From: Streptomyces brasiliensis
GTDB taxonomy: Bacteria > Actinomycetota > Actinomycetes > Streptomycetales > Streptomycetaceae
DNA length: 64,000 bases
Direction of reading: 5' to 3'
Assembly (NCBI RefSeq): GCF_014647875.1
Contig: NZ_BMQA01000011.1
Span: 62,001-126,000, forward strand
Notes under the pieces: model-generated
Databases searched by the model: none
The model's input: only the letters and a program-made list of their open reading frames with translations
What the model was told of the DNA's origin: nothing
Program-made: the position numbers and the translations under genes
In this document: in pieces, positions 46,836-54,281 of the stretch
How positions within the stretch are numbered: position 1 is the first letter of the stretch
Layout of the letters: the number at the start of each line of letters is the position of its first letter

Positions 46836-49800
46836 ATGGTGACGTTCGCACAGGCGCAGGAGCGCGCCGAGGAGTGGATCAACGGGGACGTGCCGGCGTA
46901 CCAGCATCGCGAGGTGCGGGTGCGGGAGTTCGGGCTCGGGTTCGTGGTGTGGGGCGAGGACCGTGCGGAGGGGCCGCGGTCGGACGCGGGCGCGCAACGG
47001 TTGGTGATCGCCCGGGACAGCGGCGAGGCGACGCTGTGGCCTGCGCTGCCGGTGGGCGAGGTGATCCGCCGGTACGAGGAGGAGTACGGCCGTGAGGAGG
47101 CCGCCGCGGACGCGCCGCCGGCTCCGGCCGCGCGGGTGGATCTGAACCAGACGTCGTTCCTGCTGAGTCCGCCGGAGTGGTTGCAGGAGGCAGCGGACAA
47201 ACTGGGGATTCCGGACCGGCGGTCGTCGGATGGTGGCGAACTGCCTCAGACGCAGGCCGGGGTGCCGGTGCAGGGGGGTGCGCCTGGTGGGACGGCGGCT
47301 GCGGCTGCCGGTCCTGGTGCGGGTCCGGGTGCTGCGCCGGGGGTGCCGGGCGGTGGCAGCGGTGGGTCGTGGCCCGCTGCCGGTGAGAGTGGTGCCGGCG
47401 CGGGTGCGGGTGCGGGGTCCTTCGGCGGGGGGCACGGTTCGGTCGGTGCGCCAGGTGCGCCTGCCGGGGCGACGCCCTGGGCCGGGACGGACACGAACGC
47501 CGATTCCGGTGACGACCGTTCGGTGCCGCTGCCCGCGACGGTGTTCGCGCCGCCGTTGAGCGACGTCGACGACAACACGCCGCCGCCGGCCGCGCCGGAC
47601 GCGAAGACGGCGCTGATGTCGGGGGGCAGCCAACTGCCGCCGACGGCTGTTTCCCCGGCGCTCGACGACCGGAACGTGCCCGGGGCGCAGGGCTTTGCGC
47701 CGGGAGCGCCGGGTTCTTCGCATGCTCCTGGTGGTGCGCCGGGGGCGCTTGGAACCGTGGGTGTGCCAGAGGCACCGGGTGGGCCGGGGGCGCCTGGTGC
47801 GCCGTCGTACGGCCACCAGCAGGGACCGGCGGTTCCCGGCACGCCTCCCTACCCGCAGCAGGCCGGCACCCCGGGCACGCCGCCCCCGCCGTCGCCGGGG
47901 AGCATGCCTCCGCCTCCGCCGGGTGCGCCGTCGTACGGCTATCCGCCGGGTCCCGGTGCTCCGGGCACGCCCCCTCCGGGTGCCCCGGGGTACGGCTATC
48001 CGCAGGGGCCGGGCGGTGCGCCCGACGGGCCCCAGCCTCCGGCCGGTCCGGGTGCGCCCGGGCGGCCGCTCCCGCCCGACGCCAGTGACATCGCGGACGC
48101 CGCGACGAGCAAGGCGGCTCCGCCGCGCCGGGCTCGCGGGGGTGCGGGTGCGCCGCCTCCGCCGCCGGGTGCTCCGGGGGCGCCCGGTGCGCGGCCGGGG
48201 GGCACGCCTCCGCCTGCCCCGCCCGGGGTGCCGGGTGCGCCGGCGGGTGGTTATGTGCCGACGCGGCTCGTGTCGTCGCTCGGTCCGGACGGGCCGGAGG
48301 GTGTCGGCGGTCCGGGCGCGGGCGCGGGCGCGCAGATCCCGCCGGGCGCTCCCAACCCGCCCTCCGCGCCGGGCACTCCGGGCGGCACGCCCCCCGGCGG
48401 TGTGCATCACGCGGCCACGGTGCTGGCCGACCCCAGTCAGTTGGGCCCGGGAACGGGAGGCGGCGCGCAGATCCCGCCGGGCGCCCCGGGCATTCCTGGC
48501 GCGCCCGGCGCGCAGGGTGCTCCGAGCGCCCCGGGTGTACCGACTCCGCCCGGCGCCCCGGGAGTTCCGGGCGCCCCCGGCGTACCGCAGACTCCGGGCG
48601 CCCCGGGCGTGCCCAACGCGCCTGGCGCGCAAGGCTCTTCAGGGGGCGCGCACGGTGCCGTGCACCACGCGGAGACCGTGCTGGCCGCGCCTCCGGTGGG
48701 CGGCCCCGGCGTACCCCCGCCGCCGCAAGGCCCGGGCGTACCCGGAGCGCCGGGCGCCCCCGGAATGCCGCCGGGCGCCCCGCAGCCGATGCCGTCCGGT
48801 GCGATGCCGCCCCCCGGTCGGCCGCCCGTGCCCGGCCTGCCCGTGCCCGGCCTGCCCGTGCCCGGCCTGCCCGTGCCCGGCCTGCCCGTGCCCGGCCTGC
48901 CGGTGCCGGGGCAGCCGTTGCCCGGTCAGCAGCCCGCGTACGGCTACCCGCAGCAGGGGCAGCCGACGGTCGGTCCGGGGTATCAGGCCGTGCTGCGCTA
49001 CCGCGCGCAGGACGGGTCCGAGCAGCAGCTGATCCGGCGTTCGGCGCCGGGCACGCCGCACCCGGAGTGGCAGATCTTCCACGAACTGCGCGCGATGAAC
49101 GTGCCGCCGGACCAGGTGCTGGAGCTGCACACCGAGCTGGAGTCGTGTGAACTGCCCGGTGCCTACTGCGCGCGGATGATCCGGGAGCAGTGGCCGCAGG
49201 CGCGGATCACGAGCATCGCGCCGTACGGCACGGACCACGCGAGCCGGCAGCAGGGGATGCAGCAACTGCTGGTGCACCAGGGTGAGTTGCATCAGGTGGC
49301 GGACGGTCCCGCACGTCCCGCGCCGGTGCGCGCGCCGTTGCCGCAGGTGCAGCCCGCGCCGCCGATCCCGCCGGAGGGGATCGCGCACGAACTGGCGGCG
49401 GCGTTCGGGCCGGGCGTGTTCCGGTTCGAGCAGGCGGCGGTGTCGCGGCAGGGCGTGCCGCCGGTCGTGGCGCACACGCTGGTCGCGGCCGGACTGCCAC
49501 TGGACATGAGCCCGTTCTTCTGGGCGCAGGCCCAGCCGGGCCGTCCGGTGCCGACCCTGGCGGAACTGGCGCAGGAGCGCGGGGTGCAGCCCGCCGCCGA
49601 CGCGGGTTCGTACCTGGTGATGGGCACCGACTTCGGCAAGGCGATCTGCGTGCAGTACGGCACGGCGAACATCGTCGCCGTGCCGGTGGAGGCGGGGCCG
49701 GGCGGTGCGCCCGTGCCGCCGCAGTTCGTGAACACCGGGCTGCCGGAGTTCGCGCGCTCCCTGGCGCTGCTCGGCCGCATGTGGCGGCTGCGCTTCGGTC

Positions 49801-49934
49801 TGAACCAGGAGCAGGCGGGCCGCTGGACCGTCGACTTCCAGGCCCAGTTGGCCTCCCTGGACCCGGCGGCGCTGGGTTCGGCGGAAAGCTGGTGGTCGGT
49901 GCTGCTGGAGCAGATGTGGGACGGGCTGCTGTAG
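46836..49934 (+). CDS. Composite protein: Imm35-like, Pro/Gly-rich linker, deaminase-like and SUKH-4 domains
   Basis: 1032 residues. Residues 1-88 resemble Imm35/YrhB immunity domains (FAQAQERAEEWING..., RLVIARDSGEATLWPALPVG). About 140-715 is collagen-like Pro/Gly/Ala sequence, including five exact P-V-P-G-L repeats. Residues ~716-790 (YQAVLRYRAQDGSEQQLIRR, then H765-T-E767, Cys771 and Y-Cys778) look like a compact HxE...C deaminase. Residues ~849-1020 (IAHELAAAFGPGVFRFEQ, TLVAAGLPLDMSPFFWAQ, ALLGRMWRLRFG) are a SUKH-4 domain. No leader or membrane helix. Translated just after the WHH-SUKH gene. The domain calls are by eye; the deaminase one is the least sure. Confidence 0.75.
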   Translation: MVTFAQAQERAEEWINGDVPAYQHREVRVREFGLGFVVWGEDRAEGPRSDAGAQRLVIARDSGEATLWPALPVGEVIRRYEEEYGREEAAADAPPAPAARVDLNQTSFLLSPPEWLQEAADKLGIPDRRSSDGGELPQTQAGVPVQGGAPGGTAAAAAGPGAGPGAAPGVPGGGSGGSWPAAGESGAGAGAGAGSFGGGHGSVGAPGAPAGATPWAGTDTNADSGDDRSVPLPATVFAPPLSDVDDNTPPPAAPDAKTALMSGGSQLPPTAVSPALDDRNVPGAQGFAPGAPGSSHAPGGAPGALGTVGVPEAPGGPGAPGAPSYGHQQGPAVPGTPPYPQQAGTPGTPPPPSPGSMPPPPPGAPSYGYPPGPGAPGTPPPGAPGYGYPQGPGGAPDGPQPPAGPGAPGRPLPPDASDIADAATSKAAPPRRARGGAGAPPPPPGAPGAPGARPGGTPPPAPPGVPGAPAGGYVPTRLVSSLGPDGPEGVGGPGAGAGAQIPPGAPNPPSAPGTPGGTPPGGVHHAATVLADPSQLGPGTGGGAQIPPGAPGIPGAPGAQGAPSAPGVPTPPGAPGVPGAPGVPQTPGAPGVPNAPGAQGSSGGAHGAVHHAETVLAAPPVGGPGVPPPPQGPGVPGAPGAPGMPPGAPQPMPSGAMPPPGRPPVPGLPVPGLPVPGLPVPGLPVPGLPVPGQPLPGQQPAYGYPQQGQPTVGPGYQAVLRYRAQDGSEQQLIRRSAPGTPHPEWQIFHELRAMNVPPDQVLELHTELESCELPGAYCARMIREQWPQARITSIAPYGTDHASRQQGMQQLLVHQGELHQVADGPARPAPVRAPLPQVQPAPPIPPEGIAHELAAAFGPGVFRFEQAAVSRQGVPPVVAHTLVAAGLPLDMSPFFWAQAQPGRPVPTLAELAQERGVQPAADAGSYLVMGTDFGKAICVQYGTANIVAVPVEAGPGGAPVPPQFVNTGLPEFARSLALLGRMWRLRFGLNQEQAGRWTVDFQAQLASLDPAALGSAESWWSVLLEQMWDGLL
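48825..48899 (+). repeat. Five exact 15-base tandem repeats
   Basis: CCCGTGCCCGGCCTG five times without change, followed by a degenerate copy, encoding P-V-P-G-L. Base-level identity in a high-GC coding region marks recent slippage expansion; copy number may vary between strains. Confidence 0.88.
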
Positions 49935-49954
49935 CCCGATTGCCGTGAGCCATG

Positions 49955-49986
49955 GGGCCGGCCCGGTCGTGCGACCGGGCCGGCCC
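49955..49986 (+). terminator. Strong terminator after the composite gene
   Basis: GGGCCGGCCCGGTCG and CGACCGGGCCGGCCC, 15 bases each with a 2-base gap, followed by TTTC. It ends the WHH/SUKH operon. Confidence 0.88.
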
Positions 49987-50112
49987 TTTCGCGTGCGTCC
50001 GGCCGGCCGTGTCATGCCTGCGGAGTATCACGTTATGAGCCCTTACGCCCGATCCATCAAGATGTGCGCGAAATCATCATTTCGTGTGTGTCCGGCGGAG
50101 AGGGGTTCCAGG

Positions 50113-51000
50113 GTGAGCAGCGCGTCGAAGTCGCCGCACGGCTTCGTGACCGTCCGGGGGCGCGGCTACCGCCCCGAGCACGTCGACGCCCGTGCGACGG
50201 CCCTCTGTCAGGCACGTGACGCCGCGTGGGAGAGAGCCGCGCGGCTGACCGTGCTCGCCAAGGACATGGAGGCGGAGGTGGAACGGCTGCGCGGGACGGT
50301 CGCGCGGCTCGCGCCGCAGACGTACGAGACGCTCGGGGAGCGCGCACGGTGCATCTTCCAGCTCGGGGTGGAAGAAGCGGCGGCCGTACGGGAGTACGCG
50401 CGGCGTGAGGCACAGGAGCAGGCCGCAGAGGCGGAGGCGCGCGCCCTGGGCGTGCGCCGGACGGCGCAGGAAGAGGCGGACGCGCTCCGAGCGGACGCGG
50501 AGGAACGCGCCCGCCAGCGGTTGCTCGCGGCGCGCGCCGAGGCGGACGACGTACGGATCGGCGCCCGCCGCGAGGTGAAGGAGTCGCGCAGCGAGGCCCT
50601 CGCCGCGCTGCGCGAGATGCGGCAGCGGACCTCCGGGATGCTCGCCGAGCACGCCAGGGAGCACGCCGAACGGTGGGGCGTGGTCGAGCGCGAGGAGGAC
50701 GAGCGGCTGGCCGCGTTCGAGGCACGGCACGCGGAGGCCGTCGTCCGCGCCGAGGCCGCGGTGGCCGAGGCGAAGCGTGTGCTCGCCGAGTCGGAGGAGT
50801 CGGCCTGGCGCCGCCAGGAGGAGGCACGCGCGCGTGCGGCCGAGATCCTCGCCGAGGCACGGTTGCGTGAGGACCGGATCGCCCGCGAGACGGAACAGGT
50901 GCTGCGCGACCACGGGGAGACCTGGGACGACGTGCAGGCACAGATGGACCACGTACGCAGCAGTCTGACGACCCTGGCGGGCCAGGCGGCACTGGAGTGA
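50113..51000 (+). CDS. DivIVA-like coiled-coil protein (annotated elsewhere as cellulose-binding protein)
   Basis: 295 residues. The N-terminus FVTVRGRGYRPEHVDARATA resembles the DivIVA/GpsB membrane-recognition motif (GYxxxxVD). The rest, from about residue 30 to 285, is Ala/Glu/Arg-rich and predicted as continuous coiled coil (EEADALRADAEERARQRLLA and similar). Such proteins in Streptomyces act as cytoskeletal scaffolds at the hyphal tip or bind large polymers; the older cellulose-binding label is by similarity to SCO proteins of this shape. GTG at 50113 with GAGAGGGG upstream. Precise role not known. Confidence 0.8.
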   Translation: MSSASKSPHGFVTVRGRGYRPEHVDARATALCQARDAAWERAARLTVLAKDMEAEVERLRGTVARLAPQTYETLGERARCIFQLGVEEAAAVREYARREAQEQAAEAEARALGVRRTAQEEADALRADAEERARQRLLAARAEADDVRIGARREVKESRSEALAALREMRQRTSGMLAEHAREHAERWGVVEREEDERLAAFEARHAEAVVRAEAAVAEAKRVLAESEESAWRRQEEARARAAEILAEARLREDRIARETEQVLRDHGETWDDVQAQMDHVRSSLTTLAGQAALE

Positions 51001-51078
51001 ACGGAACCGTGTGCGAGAAGCGGACCGCGCACAGTCCGCGCCACGCGCCCCGAGCCCACCTCAGGCGCCCTCCATGCG

Positions 51079-51250
51079 ACCGCGCGCCCCAACGTCGCCT
51101 CGCGCAACCGTCGGTTCACCGCGCGCTCCAACGCCCGCCCTGCGCAACCCCCGTCGCCACTCCGCGCCCCAACACACGCCCCTCGCACGCCCCGTGTCAC
51201 CGCGCGCCTGCACGCCTGCCTCTCACAACCCGCGTCACCGCGCGGCCGCC
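51079..51250. repeat. Degenerate ~40-base tandem repeat array
   Basis: Four and a half units starting at 51079, 51118, 51159, 51199 and 51237 (39, 41, 40 and 38 bases, then a partial). Each begins ACCGCGCG or a variant, has CCAACG or CACG after about 10 bases, and ends CGTC or GTTC. It occupies the space between the coiled-coil gene and the convergent symporter. No gene is seen in 51001-51254. Confidence 0.6.
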
Positions 51251-51254
51251 CCCC

Positions 51255-52874
51255 TCAACTGCCCCTTCGCAACACCCCCGCCAAAATCCACCCCTCCACC
51301 GCCTCGTACTGCCGGCGCTGTTCCTCCGCCTTGCCGCGGCCGGAGGCCACCGTGCCCAGCCAGCCGAAGGCGAAGCCTGCCGGGATGGAGACGATGCCGG
51401 TCGTGGTGAAGGGGAACCAGTTGAAGTCGGCTTCGGGGAAGGCGGAGACGGGAGAGCCGGAGACGAGGTTGGTGCCGGGCATCAGCAGCAGGACGGTGAG
51501 CGAGCCGCCGATCAGGGTGCACAGCAGGCCGGTCCGGGTGTAGCGGCGCCAGAAGAGGCCGTAGACCAGGGCGGGCGCGAGGGCGGAGGCGCCGAGGCAG
51601 AAGGAGAGGGTGATCAGGGGCTGCAGGCTGCGGTGCTGCACCTGGGTCGCCAGCAGGATCGTCGGGACGCCTATGGCCAGCGCCGAGACCCGCGCCAGGG
51701 TCATCTCGCGGCGGGCCGACAGGTCGCGCGCGTGAGCCGCGAAGACGTCGTGGGCGAGGGAGTTGGCACAGGCGAGGATCATCCCGGCGACGGAGGCCAG
51801 CAGGGTCAGGAAGATCGCGGTCGTGACCGTGGTGAACAGCAGGGTCTCCGCCGTCGACACGTCCGCTCCGAACGCGGCCCTCGACCCCAGCAGATACGCC
51901 GTGTTGCCCTGCGGATCGGCCCCCGCGATCGTCGTACGGCCGATGAGGGCCGTGGCTCCCATCCCGACGACCGTGATGACGAGGACGAAGAGGGCCACGC
52001 TCGACACCGCCCAGGACATCGAGCGGCGCACCTGGCGGGCGCTGGACGCGGTGTACATGCGCATGGTGATGTGCGGCAGGCAGGCGCCGCCCACGACGAT
52101 CGTCAGCTCGGACGTGATCATGTCCAGGCGGGGAGCGGGTCCGCCCGCGAACTCCAGGCCCGAGTGCAGGAACGCCGGCCCGGCCCCGCTCTGCCGCGCC
52201 GCCGCGTCGAAGAGGGCGCCGGGGTCCCAGTCGAAGCGGTTCAGGATCAGGACGGCGACCAGGGCCCCCGAGCCGAGCAGCATGACGATCTTCAGGATCT
52301 GGATGAGGGCGGTGCCCTTCATGCCGCCGATCGCCGCGTAGCTGATCATCAGCGTGCCCAGGCCGATCACGAAGCCCGTCTTCAGCGACTCGTTGGAGAA
52401 GCCGAGGATGAACGCCATCAGCTGTCCGGCGCCGGCGAGTTGCACGAGCATCATCGGCAGCAGGGCGGCGATGGTGGCCGCGCATGCGGCGACGCGCACG
52501 GCACGGCCCGGCATACGGCGGGCCAGCGCGTCGCCCATGGTGAACCGGCCCGCGTTGCGCAGGGGTTCGGCCAGCAGGAACATCAGGAGCATCAGGGACA
52601 GCGCCGTACTGAGCGCGAGGACGATCCCGTCGTAGCCGCACAGCGCGATCACGCCGGTGGTGCTCAGCACAGTGGCCGCCGAGATGTAGTCGCCGGCGAT
52701 GGCGAGGCCGTTGCGCAGCGGGGACAGGGTGCCGTAACCGGTGTAGAACTCGTCGAGGTCGTCCCGGTCGGGGCCGGTCATCACGCACAGCAGGAGCGTG
52801 ATCGTGGCGACGGCGCAGAAGGCCACGAGGGACATCGTCTGCGCCGACTCGCTGAAGCCGGTGAGACTGGTCAT
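51255..52874 (-). CDS. Cation/acetate-type symporter (ActP group, SLC5)
   Basis: 539 residues, about 13 membrane helices. DEFYTGYGTLSPLRNGLAIA, GDYISAATVLSTTGVIALCG and QLAGAGQLMAFILGFS match ActP/SSF members that carry acetate or other short monocarboxylates with sodium. Its ATG at 52874 overlaps the stop of the DUF485 gene upstream, the standard partner order. It is distinct from the SGLT-like carrier at 23671. Substrate by family only. Confidence 0.9.
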   Translation of the reverse strand: MTSLTGFSESAQTMSLVAFCAVATITLLLCVMTGPDRDDLDEFYTGYGTLSPLRNGLAIAGDYISAATVLSTTGVIALCGYDGIVLALSTALSLMLLMFLLAEPLRNAGRFTMGDALARRMPGRAVRVAACAATIAALLPMMLVQLAGAGQLMAFILGFSNESLKTGFVIGLGTLMISYAAIGGMKGTALIQILKIVMLLGSGALVAVLILNRFDWDPGALFDAAARQSGAGPAFLHSGLEFAGGPAPRLDMITSELTIVVGGACLPHITMRMYTASSARQVRRSMSWAVSSVALFVLVITVVGMGATALIGRTTIAGADPQGNTAYLLGSRAAFGADVSTAETLLFTTVTTAIFLTLLASVAGMILACANSLAHDVFAAHARDLSARREMTLARVSALAIGVPTILLATQVQHRSLQPLITLSFCLGASALAPALVYGLFWRRYTRTGLLCTLIGGSLTVLLLMPGTNLVSGSPVSAFPEADFNWFPFTTTGIVSIPAGFAFGWLGTVASGRGKAEEQRRQYEAVEGWILAGVLRRGS

Positions 52875-53281
52875 CGTGGCGCCCCCCGCCTGGCGTCCAG
52901 CGCGGCCTGCTTGCGGATGCGGGCGGCGAGCGGGTCGACGCGCCGGCGTGCGGTGTGCTCGTACAGGGCTATCGCCAGCCAGGTGACCGGCAGTTGGAAG
53001 AGCGCGAGCAGCAGGCCCGTGGGGATGCCGTCGGCGAGCCGCTGTGTCATCAGGCCCGGCGCGAACGCGGACAGGACGAGGAACAGGGTGAAGTAGCCGA
53101 GCGCGGTGAAGGTGGCGGTGCGCCGCTGACGGCGGTAGGCGCCGCGCAGGATCCGCAGGTCGCTGTGGTGCCCGAGGGGCGCGTGGCGCGGTCGGTGGCG
53201 GGGGCGGGTCGGTTCCGGGGGAGGCGGCTGCCAGGGGTAGACGAGGTGCGGCGGGACGTGCGGGTACGGGTCATGGGACAT
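52871..53281 (-). CDS. DUF485 membrane protein, symporter partner
   Basis: 136 residues. A Pro/His-rich N-terminus (HDPYPHVPPHLVYPWQPPPP) precedes the DUF485 core with two helices: FTALGYFTLFLVLSAFAPGL and TGLLLALFQLPVTWLAIALY, between which is a basic loop. Small DUF485 proteins are nearly always encoded directly before ActP-type symporters and overlap them, as here. ATG at 53281 with AAGGAG 8 bases upstream. Confidence 0.88.
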   Translation of the reverse strand: MSHDPYPHVPPHLVYPWQPPPPEPTRPRHRPRHAPLGHHSDLRILRGAYRRQRRTATFTALGYFTLFLVLSAFAPGLMTQRLADGIPTGLLLALFQLPVTWLAIALYEHTARRRVDPLAARIRKQAALDARRGAPR

Positions 53282-53552
53282 CCCGGTGCTCCTTGCGCGG
53301 CTCGGGTCCGTGGCGGCGGACCGCAGGGAGGTGGGGAGTGGGGAAACGCACGTTACTCGCAAGTATCCAGAACGCGCCCCGGTTTTCACCGAACTGGCCG
53401 GTCGGTATGCGCTTACTGCGTCGAATTGCCTCTGACCTCGGGTGTTACCCGCGTTAAGTCAGTCTTTTCCAGGACCTGTCGCCGGTCCGGCGTCACACTT
53501 CCCGCCCCTCGCGCCCTCTTGTCGGCAGTACCGATCGGACAGGGAGAGACCC

Positions 53553-54272
53553 ATGAACATCGTCGTCTTCGGAGCCAATGGCCCCACCGGACGGCTCGTC
53601 GTCGAGCAGGCGGACGCCTCCGGCCACACGGTCACCGCCGTCACGCGCCACCCGGAGAACTTTCCCGCGCGCGGGCCGCGGGTGCGGATCGTCGCGGCGG
53701 ACGTGCACGACCACGGCGCGGTCGAGGACGCCGTCGCCGGGCAGGACGCGGTCGTCTCGGCGCTCGGCGTGCCGTACACGCGCGAGCCGGTCACCGTCTA
53801 CTCCGGCGGCATCGCACACATCACCCGGGCCATGACCCGGCACGGTGTACGGCGACTGGTCGGCGTGACCTCGACCGTCCTGTTCGGGACGCCCGCGCCC
53901 GGCGAGAGCCTCCTGTTCCGCAAGGTGCTGGAGCCGGGCATCGCCCGCTTCGTGGGGCGCACCGTGTACGACGACATGCGGCGCATGGAGGAGATCGTCC
54001 GCACGAGCGGCCTCGACTGGACGGTCCTGCGGCCCGGCGGACTGTTCGACGCGGACGAGGTCAGTGGCTACCGGACCGGTACCGCGCGCCTGCCCGGCCG
54101 GTACACCGCGCGGCCCGACCTCGCCCACGAACTCGTGCGGCAGGCCGTCGGGGAGGGCGGCCAGGTGCGCGCCTTCGTCGACGTACGGACCACTCATGGC
54201 ACGCCGACGATCCTCGATCTCATCCGCAAGGAGGCCTTCGGCGGCAAGGAGCGCGCCGGCGCCGGGCGGTGA
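53553..54272 (+). CDS. NAD(P)-binding SDR-fold protein (NmrA/atypical SDR)
   Basis: 239 residues. MNIVVFGANGPTGRLVVEQA is the G-x-x-G-x-x-G nucleotide loop of atypical SDRs, followed by HTVTAVTRHPENFPARGPRV and VSALGVPYTREPVTVYSGGI. LDWTVLRPGGLFDADEVSGY is the usual C-terminal marker. No YxxxK active site is clear, so it may be a reductase or a redox-sensing binding protein. ATG at 53553 after AGGGAGA. Convergent with the MFS gene (9-base gap). Confidence 0.87.
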   Translation: MNIVVFGANGPTGRLVVEQADASGHTVTAVTRHPENFPARGPRVRIVAADVHDHGAVEDAVAGQDAVVSALGVPYTREPVTVYSGGIAHITRAMTRHGVRRLVGVTSTVLFGTPAPGESLLFRKVLEPGIARFVGRTVYDDMRRMEEIVRTSGLDWTVLRPGGLFDADEVSGYRTGTARLPGRYTARPDLAHELVRQAVGEGGQVRAFVDVRTTHGTPTILDLIRKEAFGGKERAGAGR

Positions 54273-54281
54273 CGCCCCGCG

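Noticed and set aside
45729-48632. 967-codon Arg-rich open frame on the minus strand
   Set aside because: It is the antisense of the WHH-SUKH and composite genes. Composition (Arg/Pro/His runs) and lack of domains or ribosome site mark it as a high-GC frame artefact.
48825-48899. CRISPR-like array
   Set aside because: Repeats are 15 bases with no spacers and lie in a coding frame as P-V-P-G-L.
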